From the NCBI GenBank assembly GCA_028291845.1, contig JAQGNM010000362.1:1-34112 (forward strand): a stretch of 34,112 nucleotides of DNA, given 5' to 3'. Of the stretch, positions 7,806-15,619 are shown one piece after another. The number at the start of each line of letters is the position of its first letter. Position 1 is the stretch's first letter. A model generated the notes under the pieces. That model saw nothing but the letters and a program-made list of their open reading frames with translations. It made no database searches and had not been told where the DNA came from. The stretch comes from Massilia sp. GTDB taxonomy: Bacteria > Pseudomonadota > Gammaproteobacteria > Burkholderiales > Burkholderiaceae_D. Made by a program: the position numbers and the translations under genes.

Positions 7806-9791
7806 ATGGCGTCCGGCCTCGAACTGACCCTGTTATTACTCGGTAGCGCCGTGCTCGGCGTGGTGTTGTTCCGCATGCTGCAACTACCGCCGATGCTCGG
7901 CTATCTTGCCGTCGGCATCCTGATCGGCCCGCACGCGCTGGGGCTGGCCGACAACAACGCCTCCACCCATGCGCTGGCCGAATTCGGCGTGGTGTTCCTG
8001 ATGTTTTCCATCGGCCTGGAGTTTTCGCTGTCGCAGTTAAAGGCAATGCGCTCGATCGTGTTCGGCCTGGGCCTGGCCCAGGTGGTGGCGACGATCGCCG
8101 CCACCATGCTGTTCGGCCTGCTGCTGGCGACCCAGCTGCCACCCTCTCTTCACATCAGCTGGCAGGCGGCGTTTGCGTTGGGCGGCGCGCTGGCGATGTC
8201 GTCGACCGCGATCGTCTCGAAAATGCTGACCGAGCGGCTGGAACTGGAAAGCCCGCACGGGCGGCGCATCATCGGCATCTTGCTGTTCCAGGATCTGGCG
8301 GTGGTGCCGCTGTTGATATTGACGCCGTCGCTGGCGCAAAACCCGAGCGAGCTGGCCGCCACCCTGGGCTGGGCCAGCTTGAAAGCGGTGGTGGTGCTGG
8401 TGCTGCTGCTGTTCTTCGGTCAGAAGCTGATGCGAAAATGGTTCACGCTGGTGGTCAAGCGAAGGTCGCAGGAGCTGTTCATGTTGAACCTCCTGCTGAT
8501 CACCCTGGGCGCGGCCTGGATTACCGAAAAGGCCGGGCTGTCGATGGCGCTGGGCGCTTTTGTGGCCGGCATGCTGGTGTCGGAGACCCAGTACAAGCAC
8601 CAGGTGGAAGAGGACATCAAGCCGTTCCGCGATGTGCTGCTGGGCCTGTTTTTCATCACCATCGGCATGCTGCTCAACGTCGGACTGGTGATGCAGCACT
8701 GGGCGCTGGTGCTGCTGCTGCTGTGCGCCCCGGTGCTTTTAAAATTTGCCCTGATTGCCCTGCTGGCCAAGCTGTTCGGGGCCTCCGACGGCGTCTCGAT
8801 GCGCACCGGCCTGGCGCTGGCGCAGGCCGGCGAATTCGGTTTCGTGCTGCTCAATCTCGCCGCCGGCACCGCGCTGATCGACCCCTTCATCATCCAGCTG
8901 GTGCTGGCCTCGATGGTGCTGTCGATGCTGGTGGCGCCCTTGATCATCGCCAAATCCGACCAGATCGTCATGAAGATCGCGGCCAACGAGTGGATGCTGC
9001 AGTCCTTGCAGTTGACGCAGATCGCCAGCCGCACGATGTCTCTGCAAAAGCACGTGATCGTGGCCGGTTTCGGCAGGAGCGGCCAGTCGCTGGCGACCTT
9101 GCTGACGGAAGAAAAAGTGGCATACCAGGCGCTCGACCTCGACCCGGAACGGGTGCAGGAAGCGCAGGCGGCCGGCGCCCACGTGGCCTACGGCGACGCC
9201 GCCCGCCGCGAGTCGCTGGTGGCAGCCGGCATCAACCGCGCCAGCTGCCTGGTGATCACCTATGCCGACACGCCGTCCGCATTGAAAGTGCTGCACATGG
9301 CGCACGAGATGGCGCCCTCGCTGCCGGTGATCGTGCGCAGCCACGACGATACCGACCTCGATTTATTGAAGCGCGCGGGCGCGGCGGAGGTGGTGCCGGA
9401 AGCGCTCGAGGGCAGCCTGATGCTCGCTTCCCACGCGCTGGTGCTGCTGGGCGTGCCCCTGCGCCGCGTGGTGCACCGGGTGCAGGAAGCGCGCGACGAA
9501 CGCTACGCCTCGCTGCGCGGCTACTTTCACGGCGCCGGCGACGTCTCGGACGATCCGGAGCACATGTATGTGCGCCTGCATACGGTGACGTTACGAGAAA
9601 ATGCCGGCGCGGTCGGCAAACGCATCGAGGAGTTGAAGCTGGCCGATGTGGGGGCGGAAGTGACCGCGGTCAGGCGCGGCAAGCAGCGGCTGGAGACGAC
9701 CGAGCAAACGGTGCTCGATGCGGGCGATGTGGTGGTGCTCAGGGGGAGTGGGGATGCGGTTTCGCGGGCTGAGCGCCGTTTGCTGCAGTAG
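7806..9791 (+). CDS. Monovalent cation:proton antiporter-2 (CPA2), KefB/YbaL-like, with RCK domains
   Basis: From the ATG at 7806 the protein is 661 residues; an in-frame TTG at 7776 adds ten unlikely residues, and GACAGGA precedes the ATG. About residues 1-390 are a 12-13-segment Na+/H+ exchanger domain with GVVFLMFSIGLEFS, ALAMSSTAIV and HQVEEDIKPFRDVLLGLFFITIGM. An RCK_N/TrkA-N Rossmann domain begins near residue 414 (VIVAGFGRSGQSLA, the GxGxxG NAD-binding pattern), and an RCK_C/TrkA-C domain makes up the last 70-80 residues (ENAGAVGKRIEELKLADVGAEVTAVRRG). Known relatives export K+ in exchange for protons, and KefB/KefC are gated by glutathione adducts. The C-terminal RCK_C domain makes it more like YbaL/KefB-type proteins than classical KefC, so glutathione gating is not certain. 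It is divergent from kdsD and followed by a palindromic repeat. Confidence 0.9.
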   Translation: MASGLELTLLLLGSAVLGVVLFRMLQLPPMLGYLAVGILIGPHALGLADNNASTHALAEFGVVFLMFSIGLEFSLSQLKAMRSIVFGLGLAQVVATIAATMLFGLLLATQLPPSLHISWQAAFALGGALAMSSTAIVSKMLTERLELESPHGRRIIGILLFQDLAVVPLLILTPSLAQNPSELAATLGWASLKAVVVLVLLLFFGQKLMRKWFTLVVKRRSQELFMLNLLLITLGAAWITEKAGLSMALGAFVAGMLVSETQYKHQVEEDIKPFRDVLLGLFFITIGMLLNVGLVMQHWALVLLLLCAPVLLKFALIALLAKLFGASDGVSMRTGLALAQAGEFGFVLLNLAAGTALIDPFIIQLVLASMVLSMLVAPLIIAKSDQIVMKIAANEWMLQSLQLTQIASRTMSLQKHVIVAGFGRSGQSLATLLTEEKVAYQALDLDPERVQEAQAAGAHVAYGDAARRESLVAAGINRASCLVITYADTPSALKVLHMAHEMAPSLPVIVRSHDDTDLDLLKRAGAAEVVPEALEGSLMLASHALVLLGVPLRRVVHRVQEARDERYASLRGYFHGAGDVSDDPEHMYVRLHTVTLRENAGAVGKRIEELKLADVGAEVTAVRRGKQRLETTEQTVLDAGDVVVLRGSGDAVSRAERRLLQ

Positions 9792-9793
9792 TA

Positions 9794-9904
9794 GGGGGAC
9801 TGGCGCCGTAGGTGCCTGTCCCATTTTTCTTCACCGCTAACGTAACTGGATAATGTGCTTCTGATCTGACATGGGACAGGCACCCTGCGGTTGCCAGTCC
9901 CCCC
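9794..9904. repeat. Palindromic element, copy A (inward-facing arms)
   Basis: The left arm (9794-9823) runs from GGGGGACTGGC to GGTGCCTGTCCCAT. The right arm (9871-9904) is its imperfect reverse complement, ATGGGACAGGCACC to GCCAGTCCCCCC. The spacer is about 47 bp. The element starts just after the antiporter stop and ends at the stop of the convergent diguanylate cyclase gene. Related copies are at 12837-12929 and 28756-28866. The arms resemble REP-type palindromes that are usually moved by RAYT transposases, but no such gene is in the window. Confidence 0.85.
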
Positions 9905-9905
9905 T

Positions 9906-11039
9906 CTAATCATCAAAACTGACCACCCTATTCCGCCCCGTCTCCTTGGCCTGATACAGCGCCGAATCCGCATGCGCCACCAACATCTGCGCCACCCCTT
10001 CGATGGCGTGGTCGCGTTCGAAATCGTCGAGGGTCGCCACGCCGATCGACACCGAGACCGGCAGCAATTCTCCGCTGGACAGTTCGAACGGGATGTTGGC
10101 GATGCTGGCGCGGATGCGCTGGGCCACCATGGTGGCGCTTTCCAGGTCGGCGTCGATCAGCAGCACGACGAATTCCTCGCCGCCGAAACGGCCCAGGGCG
10201 TCCGAAATGCGCAACTCGGCCTTGATGCGGTTGGCCACCTCGCGCAGCACTTCGTCGCCGCCCTGGTGGCCGACGCTGTCGTTGACCGTCTTAAAATGGT
10301 CGATGTCGATGTACATGCAGGAGATCCGGTACGCCTGGCGCCGCGCGCGGCCGATTTCTTCCAGCAGGCGGCGGTCGATGTAGCGGCGGTTGTAGACGCC
10401 GGTGAGCGAGTCGGTCAGGCCGATGTACTTCAGCATTTCGTTGCTGATGACGTTTTCCAGGCAGATGGCGATGATCGAGGCCATATGCTCGACAAAATCC
10501 GTACCCAGCGCCGGCGTGAAGCGCGCCGCGTCGGTGCTGCCCAGATTCAGGCTGCCGATCACGCGGCGGTTGCGCAGCAGCGGCACCTGCGCAATGCTTT
10601 GCAGGCCGGCCGGCGCGCCGGGAAACAAGTCCTGGTGCAGGCCCGGCACATACGGACCCAGGAGCGGCTTGGGCGGGCCGGTCAGTGCCTCCCGGCGCGC
10701 GGGGACAAAGCCGAGCGCGTGTTCGCTGTCGACGAAAATCAGTTCGGGAAAGGCGGCAAAATCGACTCCCAGCTTGTCCATCACGGTGTGGATGTCGTCT
10801 TCCTTGTCGACCAGCGACAGGGTGACGATGTCGAGGTTGGAAATCGCCGGCAGGCTGCGGAAGATGGTGCCGATCAGCTCGGGAAAGGTGCCGGCGCCGA
10901 CGATCTCCAGGTCGAAGGCCTGGTGGCGGCACATGATCGAATGATTCAGTTCGGCTTGTTCGATCAGGTAGGCCAGGCGCGCGTGCAAGGACGCATTTTC
11001 GGCTTCCAGTTCGGGCGGCGAGACAAGCTGGTCGGACAT
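9906..11039 (-). CDS. Diguanylate cyclase with N-terminal DUF484/GAF-like domain
   Basis: The chosen start, MSDQLVSPPE at 11039, is preceded by AGGAG; the longer reading to 11081 lacks one. The protein is then 377 residues. Residues 9-35 look like a short coiled coil. About 40-200 form a GAF-like domain of the DUF484 kind (LSLVDKEDDIHTVMDKLG, then IGSLNLGSTDAARFTPALGT). The GGDEF domain starts with DSLTGVYNRRY at 210-220. The active site is GGEEF at 286-290, and the product-inhibition site RxxD (RISD, 277-280) lies exactly five residues before it, so both catalysis and feedback control look intact. It should make cyclic di-GMP from two GTP. No membrane segment is seen, so it is probably cytosolic. 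The ligand of the GAF-like domain is unknown. A 30-bp dyad lies just upstream. Confidence 0.92.
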   Translation of the reverse strand: MSDQLVSPPELEAENASLHARLAYLIEQAELNHSIMCRHQAFDLEIVGAGTFPELIGTIFRSLPAISNLDIVTLSLVDKEDDIHTVMDKLGVDFAAFPELIFVDSEHALGFVPARREALTGPPKPLLGPYVPGLHQDLFPGAPAGLQSIAQVPLLRNRRVIGSLNLGSTDAARFTPALGTDFVEHMASIIAICLENVISNEMLKYIGLTDSLTGVYNRRYIDRRLLEEIGRARRQAYRISCMYIDIDHFKTVNDSVGHQGGDEVLREVANRIKAELRISDALGRFGGEEFVVLLIDADLESATMVAQRIRASIANIPFELSSGELLPVSVSIGVATLDDFERDHAIEGVAQMLVAHADSALYQAKETGRNRVVSFDD

Positions 11040-11057
11040 GGCGCTCCTGACAAATAT

Positions 11058-11087
11058 CGATAAACGGTGAATTTTCACCAATTATCG
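11058..11087. promoter_or_regulatory. 30-bp dyad upstream of the diguanylate cyclase (candidate operator)
   Basis: The arms pair at 12 of 15 positions: CGATAA with TTATCG (outer) and GGTGAA with TTCACC (inner), the two mismatched positions lying between them. It sits 19-48 bp before the ATG at 11039. The distal arm contains GATAAT on the minus strand (11081-11086), a five-of-six match to a -10 box. It may be an operator over the promoter or a hairpin in the leader. Confidence 0.5.
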
Positions 11088-11120
11088 CAACCTTACGCCA
11101 AGTTGAGCCGCTTGGAAACG

Positions 11121-11147
11121 AAAAAAGTTGTCGGTAGATACTTTTTT
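11121..11147 (-). terminator. Possible weak terminator after the MOSC gene
   Basis: An 8-bp AT-rich stem (AAAAAAGT/ACTTTTTT) with an 11-base loop lies 18 bp beyond the MOSC stop codon. The pairing is weak and the T-run is part of the stem, so it is only a candidate. Confidence 0.35.
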
Positions 11148-11164
11148 TGTCTGAAGAAAACGGC

Positions 11165-12013
11165 CTAGTCGAATGCCAGGTGGCCGTCGACCGCTTGCCC
11201 GACCGAAATCTTTGTACCGGCGCCGCCGCTGACGATGCAATTCATGCCCACGCAGACGGCGTCATCGAACCGCGGTTTGCGCCGGTACGCTTGCAGCACG
11301 TCGAGCGGATCGGGGCCGCGTACGCCGGTGGCCTGGTCGATCGACGGGATCGGGCAGCGCGGGCAGGGTTTGACGGGCTTGATGACGGCGGCGCCGATTT
11401 CGAACTGAGCGACGTAGTCTTCTTCGAAGCCTTCCAGGCCGGCCACCACCAGGTTGGGGCGGAAGCGGTTCATCGGCAGTGGAGAACGGCCGGCCTTGTG
11501 CAGGTGGGCGTTGATGTCGTCGAGCGAGGCGGCGCCGATCACCAACAGGGGGTAGCCGTCGGCGAAGCGGCTGGGCGCCCCGGCCCCGCCGGTATAACGG
11601 TGGCCCGTGTAGCGCTCGGCGCCGGGGGCGAAGCGCACCAGCCGGCACGGCACGCCGATGGCCTGGCTGATCCAGCGCGCGGCCGGCTCGCCGCAATCGC
11701 AGGCGTCGACGCTGTCGTCCCACACCGTCACGCGCACGGTCGGCGCGCCGCGGTCTTCTTCGTAAGGCAAGGAAAATGGCAACTGGCCCGGCATCGACAG
11801 CATCAGGGCCTGCTCCATCAGGGCCGGCTGGACCAGCGCCATTCGCGGATATTCGCGCTGGCTCAGAAACTGGCCTTGGCCATCGACCACCATCCATTCG
11901 CGGTCGGCCACCTGCCCGGTCGACAGGCCCGACGGCGTCAGGGTCGCTTCCTGCAGTTCGATGCCGGCGCAGGATTTGATGGGATAAATGGTCAAGCTGG
12001 AGACGGAAGCCAT
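11165..12013 (-). CDS. MOSC domain protein with MOSC_N beta-barrel (YcbX-like)
   Basis: The start is taken at 12013 (MASVSSLTIYPIKSCAGIEL), the usual beginning of the MOSC N-terminal barrel; the open frame continues to 12109 without family character. The protein is 282 residues. YPIKSCAG, DREWMVVD and FLSQREYPRM mark MOSC_N (about residues 1-120), and the MOSC domain carries RPNLVV near residue 190 and the conserved cysteine stretch KPCPRCPIPSID near 226-237. MOSC proteins are molybdenum-cofactor-binding relatives of the Moco sulfurase tail; the bacterial YcbX type detoxifies N-hydroxylated bases together with a reductase. The C-terminal 2Fe-2S ferredoxin domain of E. coli YcbX is absent, so a separate electron donor would be needed. 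It is divergent from gluconokinase. Confidence 0.85.
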   Translation of the reverse strand: MASVSSLTIYPIKSCAGIELQEATLTPSGLSTGQVADREWMVVDGQGQFLSQREYPRMALVQPALMEQALMLSMPGQLPFSLPYEEDRGAPTVRVTVWDDSVDACDCGEPAARWISQAIGVPCRLVRFAPGAERYTGHRYTGGAGAPSRFADGYPLLVIGAASLDDINAHLHKAGRSPLPMNRFRPNLVVAGLEGFEEDYVAQFEIGAAVIKPVKPCPRCPIPSIDQATGVRGPDPLDVLQAYRRKPRFDDAVCVGMNCIVSGGAGTKISVGQAVDGHLAFD

Positions 12014-12156
12014 GGCGGTCGCGGCAGTAATAAAGCGCCAGTATCGCAGTTCAATGGCAAATGCGCCGCCGCGATTCCGCTGGGAATGTCGCCGCCTGTG
12101 GCCCGGCACGCGGTAACATCGCTGTTTTACTCACCTTGCCAGGGGACGAACCGTTC

Positions 12157-12675
12157 ATGCAAACCCCACCTGCTTCCCCACAACGCTGGGTTGTCATGGG
12201 CGTTTCCGGCTGCGGCAAGAGCGCCGTCGGACAGCAGCTGGCCGACCTGCTGCAGGTCGAGTTCGTCGAAGGCGACGCCTGGCACAGTCCGGCCAGCATT
12301 GCCAAGATGGCCGCCGGCATCGCCCTGACCGACGCCGACCGCGCCGACTGGCTGCAGCGCCTGCGGGAGCGCATCGCCGCCGCGCGCGCCGCCGGCGTCG
12401 GCCTGGTACTGGCCTGCTCGGCCCTGAAACGCCGCTATCGCGACCTGCTGCGCCAGGGCGATCCCGCCCTGTGCTTCGCCCACCTGGACGGCGCCCCCAC
12501 CCTGATCGCCCAGCGCATGCACGCGCGCACCGGCCACTTCATGCCGCCGTCCCTGCTCGAAAGTCAACTGCGCGACCTCGAACCGCTCGAACCCGACGAG
12601 TGCGGCATCCGCCTCGACATCGCCAAATCAACCGCAACGCTGGCGCAAGAAACTGCCGATTTTCATCAGCAATAA
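12157..12675 (+). CDS. gntK: Gluconokinase
   Basis: The start at 12157 (MQTPPASPQRWVVMGVSGCGKS) gives 172 residues, the normal size for GntK-type kinases. The P-loop GVSGCGKS is near residues 16-23. EGDAWHSPASIAKMAAGIALTDADRADWL is the substrate-binding block of the gluconate kinase family, and LVLACSALKRRYRDLLR follows. It phosphorylates gluconate to 6-phosphogluconate with ATP, feeding the Entner-Doudoroff or pentose phosphate routes. No gluconate permease or GntR regulator is adjacent. A strong hairpin terminator follows directly after the stop. Confidence 0.9.
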   Translation: MQTPPASPQRWVVMGVSGCGKSAVGQQLADLLQVEFVEGDAWHSPASIAKMAAGIALTDADRADWLQRLRERIAAARAAGVGLVLACSALKRRYRDLLRQGDPALCFAHLDGAPTLIAQRMHARTGHFMPPSLLESQLRDLEPLEPDECGIRLDIAKSTATLAQETADFHQQ

Positions 12676-12676
12676 A

Positions 12677-12698
12677 AAAAGGCGCCTAAGCGCCTTTT
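12677..12698. terminator. Bidirectional intrinsic terminator after gntK
   Basis: AAAAGGCGC (12677-12685) pairs perfectly with GCGCCTTTT (12690-12698) around a four-base loop, two bases past the gntK stop. The A-run on the left and T-run on the right allow termination from either strand. Confidence 0.85.
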
Positions 12699-12760
12699 AA
12701 AAAATGCAAACCACCAAGTCACTCCCCGAGGCGACGCATGATCCGAATCGGGTCTACGTC

Positions 12761-12986
12761 CAAAAATCATCCGGCTCCGCCGGTAATGCCGTTCAGTTAA
12801 GCACGCTCGGCCCGAGCGCCCGTGAGATTTGCATGCATGGGACAGTCACCCTCAGGTGCCAGACCCCCAACAAATAGCCGCCCGGATCCTCAGCAGCAGG
12901 GGGACTGGCGCCGCAGGTGCCTGTCCCATTGGGTGCGCACTCACGCCTTAACTGAACACCATTACCGGCTCCGCCGGTGATTTTTG
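12761..12986. repeat. Large nested palindrome containing repeat copy B
   Basis: The outer arms (about 12761-12802 and 12945-12986) are imperfect inverted copies of about 40 bp: GTTCAGTTAAG at 12791 matches CTTAACTGAAC at 12947, and ATTACCGGC and the poly-T-G ends also match, with five or six mismatches and a one-base indel. Each arm holds its own small hairpin, CCGGC-TCC-GCCGG. Inside lies repeat copy B at 12837-12929. The rest of the gntK-ychF gap (12699-13038) holds no recognisable gene. Confidence 0.75.
12837..12929. repeat. Palindromic element, copy B (outward-facing arms)
   Basis: The arm at 12837-12868 (ATGGGACAG to GCCAGACCCCC) is followed, after 30 bp, by the arm at 12899-12929 (GGGGGACTGGC to GGTGCCTGTCCCAT). 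These are the same two arms as in copies A and C but in swapped order, so the element is inside-out. The left arm is degenerate (CAGTCACC and AGACCCCC in place of CAGGCACC and AGTCCCCC). Confidence 0.85.
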
Positions 12987-13038
12987 CCTGACTGGTTCTG
13001 CGCCGCTAAGCCGCTTTTCCTTGGCCTACTGACTAGAA

Positions 13039-13068
13039 CAAACAAAAGTAGGGGTGTACTTTTGTTTG
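13039..13068 (-). terminator. Hairpin immediately after ychF
   Basis: A perfect 12-bp stem (CAAACAAAAGTA/TACTTTTGTTTG) with a six-base loop touches the ychF stop codon at 13069. It is AT-rich with only a short T-run behind it on the minus strand, so termination may be partial; it could also protect the 3' end of the mRNA. Confidence 0.6.
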
Positions 13069-14160
13069 CTAAACATTGAATAGGAAGTTCAGCACATCCC
13101 CATCCTTCACCACATACTCTTTCCCCTCGGCACGCATCTTGCCCGCTTCCTTGGCGCCCGCCTCACCCTTGTAGGCGATGAAGTCGTCATAGGCGATGGT
13201 CTGGGCGCGAATGAAACCGCGCTCGAAATCGGTGTGGATGACGCCGGCCGCTTGCGGGGCGGTGTCGCCGATGTGGATGGTCCAGGCGCGCACTTCCTTG
13301 ACGCCGGCGGTGAAATAAGTCTGCAGGCCGAGCAGCTTTTGGGCGGCGCGGATCAGGCGGTCCAGGCCGGGCTCTTCCATGCCCATGTCGGCCAGGAAAG
13401 CGCCCTTGTCCTCGTCGTCGAGGTCGGCGATTTCCGCTTCGATGGCGGCGCAGATGGCGACGATCGGCGCGTTCTGCTCCTTGGCGTAGGCGGTCAGCTG
13501 GTCCAACAGCGGGTTATTCGTAAAACCGGTGTCGGACACGTTGGCGACGAACATGGCCGGTTTTGCCGTGATCAGGCACAAGGTCTTGATGATGGCCATC
13601 TCGTCGGCATCCAGGCCCAGGGTGCGCACCGGTTTGCCTTCGTTCAGGTGCGGCAGCAGGCGTTCGCAGATCGCGACCAGCTTGGCGGCATCCTTGTCGC
13701 CCGAGCGGGCCTTTTTATTTTCGCGGTGGATGGCTTTTTCGACGGCCGCCATGTCGGCCAGCGCCAGTTCGGTCTGGATGACTTCGATGTCGTCGAGCGG
13801 GCTGATCTTGCCGGCCACGTGGATCACGTTGTCGTCCTCGAAACAGCGCACGACGTTGACGATGGCGTCGGTTTCGCGGATGTGCGACAGGAACTGGTTG
13901 CCCAGACCCTCGCCTTTCGACGCGCCCGCCACCAGCCCGGCGATGTCGACGAACTCGACGATGGCGTTGACCATCTTTTCCGGCTTGACGATGTCGGCCA
14001 GCGCCTGCATGCGTGGATCGGGCACCTCGACGACGCCGACGTTCGGCTCGATGGTGCAGAACGGATAATTTTCAGCCGGGATACCGGCCTTGGTCAGCGC
14101 ATTGAAAAGGGTGGACTTGCCGACGTTGGGCAAGCCGACGATGCCGCATTGGAGACTCAT
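13069..14160 (-). CDS. ychF: Redox-regulated ATPase/GTPase YchF (Obg family)
   Basis: The 363-residue protein starts [20 protein letters not shown] with P-loop GLPNVGKS at residues 8-15. It has switch regions [12 protein letters not shown] and [19 protein letters not shown], a mid coiled-coil region, and the C-terminal TGS domain ending ...[37 protein letters not shown]. The length and every motif match YchF/EngD/OLA1, which unusually prefers ATP because the NKxD motif is altered. Its role touches ribosomes and oxidative-stress control. In E. coli the gene follows pth directly; here four accessory genes lie between the two. A perfect hairpin follows the stop codon. Confidence 0.96.
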   Translation of the reverse strand: MSLQCGIVGLPNVGKSTLFNALTKAGIPAENYPFCTIEPNVGVVEVPDPRMQALADIVKPEKMVNAIVEFVDIAGLVAGASKGEGLGNQFLSHIRETDAIVNVVRCFEDDNVIHVAGKISPLDDIEVIQTELALADMAAVEKAIHRENKKARSGDKDAAKLVAICERLLPHLNEGKPVRTLGLDADEMAIIKTLCLITAKPAMFVANVSDTGFTNNPLLDQLTAYAKEQNAPIVAICAAIEAEIADLDDEDKGAFLADMGMEEPGLDRLIRAAQKLLGLQTYFTAGVKEVRAWTIHIGDTAPQAAGVIHTDFERGFIRAQTIAYDDFIAYKGEAGAKEAGKMRAEGKEYVVKDGDVLNFLFNV

Positions 14161-14370
14161 GGGAAGACTTTCTGATTCGATTGGCGGGACCAGACGTCAT
14201 CGCCAATCCCAAACCCCATATTGTAACCGCGACCGCCCTGCCCTGCCGCAAAAATAGCCACTGCCAGCGCGTGGTTGGCTTGGCGGCGATGTTGATTCTG
14301 CGCCGCGAACAAAAAAATCAAACGCAGGAATCGCGCCTGACCGCTGCTTGCAGCGGTTTTTAGGCCGGCA
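14161..14370. other. Gap between ychF and the hipBA module
   Basis: No convincing gene is present. A + strand open frame (14181-14363, 60 codons) has no family resemblance and no clear ribosome binding site. The only structured item is the hairpin with T-run at 14341-14361. Confidence 0.5.
14341..14361 (+). terminator. Terminator-like hairpin with no obvious + strand gene
   Basis: CCGCTGC (14341-14347) pairs with GCAGCGG (14350-14356) and is followed by five T on the + strand. Nothing recognisable is transcribed towards it from the left. It lies about 10 bp beyond the end of hipA and could stop antisense transcription into the toxin gene. Confidence 0.45.
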
Positions 14371-15591
14371 TTAGAAAACGCGGGACGGCGACACGCTGGC
14401 GGCGCCGCCTTCGATCAATGGCGCCATCTTTCCCCAAATGACAGGTTCGATCTGCGGCCGGTAGTCGAGCGCTGCTGCGCACATGCTGTCGATGATGTCG
14501 GCCGGCGCATCGACCAGGCAGTGCTGCTTGCCGAATTCGATCAACGCTTGACGTGTCGGCCACGACTTGGACTTGTTCATCTTTAAGGCCAGGGTATCGC
14601 GCGGCAGATACACCGTCGTGTTGACAAGGTCGTACTGTGGCGACAGCGACGCATCGCCGGCATCGGGGTGGGTGTAGAGCAGGCCGAAATTTTTAAGATG
14701 GGCGTCGCCGTTACGCAGCACGACGGACAACACCAGCGAACGGAAAAATTCACCGAGCGCGCGGTGTCGATACTGCGGCGCCGTGAACGCGGCGATCGCC
14801 TTGGCCACCATTTCATAACTGCTGTCGTATTTCTCGTGGTTTTGAAAGCCCATCAAGGAAGTCATGTCCTCGAAGCCAAGGTAGCCGCCTTGCCCGTCCA
14901 GATCGAAGCGCTCGACCACGAACAAGCCACGGTCGTCCGACAGCCAGAATTCAGGCATGTTCAAGCCGGCGTTTTTGGCAATGCTCATGCAGTGAAATTC
15001 GTTTTCCGCCAGATCCGCAAAATCGTCGCCCGCCGCCTTGATGATGAGATTCCTGTCCTTGACGATACTTTTGACGATCACATCGTCGCCGGCGTGTTGT
15101 TTTTTCTCTGGTATCAACACTTTCGGTTGCACCCCGGAGATGCCGGACATTTGCGCGTATTTCAGCGCCAGCGATTCGAACAAGGCCTCACTGCCTGGAT
15201 AGCTCAGGATGTCGCTTAAACTTTCTCCTGCATCGACCGGCTCGCTGTCAGCGCCCTCGATGCGGCACTGGACCCGGCCGATCATGTCGCGCCCGGTCAA
15301 CGCCAGCAGATTGAAATCGTCGAGCTTCATGGTTTTGCCGAAGGATTGCCGCATCCAGTCGAGCAAATAGCCTTCCGGCAGATTTTGCCGCATGACCCCG
15401 GGCAGGATATTGGACGCATAGCTTTGCGCCCGCAGCGGCATGGTCAGGGCGATCTCGCGTGCGACCTGGTCGGTATCGTAATTGAACACGATCTGCGACT
15501 CGCGGCTCAGACGTCCGGAGTAGCCCTGCGGCACCGACACCAGCATGTTGCGGATTTTGACAATGTCCTGTTTGCTGCGAAGTTGCGCCAT
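14371..15591 (-). CDS. HipA-family serine/threonine kinase toxin
   Basis: The 406-residue protein is a HipA-type toxin. Residues 17-85 fit the HipA N-terminal domain (GYSGRLSRESQIVFNYDTD). SGVQPK at 152-157 is the Ser-containing loop where HipA proteins autophosphorylate. The kinase core has KAAGDDFADLAENEFHCM (185-202), FVVERFDL, the catalytic loop NGDAHLKNFG (294-303, Asp296) and the metal-binding PQYDLV (Asp321). All key residues are present, so it should be active. E. coli HipA phosphorylates glutamyl-tRNA synthetase; related toxins use other tRNA synthetases, and the target here is unknown. GAGG sits six bases before the ATG and the antitoxin ends 28 bp upstream. The region is slightly richer in A/T than its neighbours. 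Confidence 0.9.
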   Translation of the reverse strand: MAQLRSKQDIVKIRNMLVSVPQGYSGRLSRESQIVFNYDTDQVAREIALTMPLRAQSYASNILPGVMRQNLPEGYLLDWMRQSFGKTMKLDDFNLLALTGRDMIGRVQCRIEGADSEPVDAGESLSDILSYPGSEALFESLALKYAQMSGISGVQPKVLIPEKKQHAGDDVIVKSIVKDRNLIIKAAGDDFADLAENEFHCMSIAKNAGLNMPEFWLSDDRGLFVVERFDLDGQGGYLGFEDMTSLMGFQNHEKYDSSYEMVAKAIAAFTAPQYRHRALGEFFRSLVLSVVLRNGDAHLKNFGLLYTHPDAGDASLSPQYDLVNTTVYLPRDTLALKMNKSKSWPTRQALIEFGKQHCLVDAPADIIDSMCAAALDYRPQIEPVIWGKMAPLIEGGAASVSPSRVF

Positions 15592-15619
15592 GGCTGCCTC
15601 GGATCACGACGGATAATGA

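Noticed and set aside
9794-12929. Repeats as a CRISPR array
   Set aside because: The units are far apart, palindromic and in mixed orientation; there is no regular repeat-spacer pattern and no cas gene.
14181-14363. Small + strand open frame between ychF and hipA
   Set aside because: Sixty codons with no recognisable motif and no clear ribosome binding site; it probably reflects chance openness, although a terminator lies at its end.
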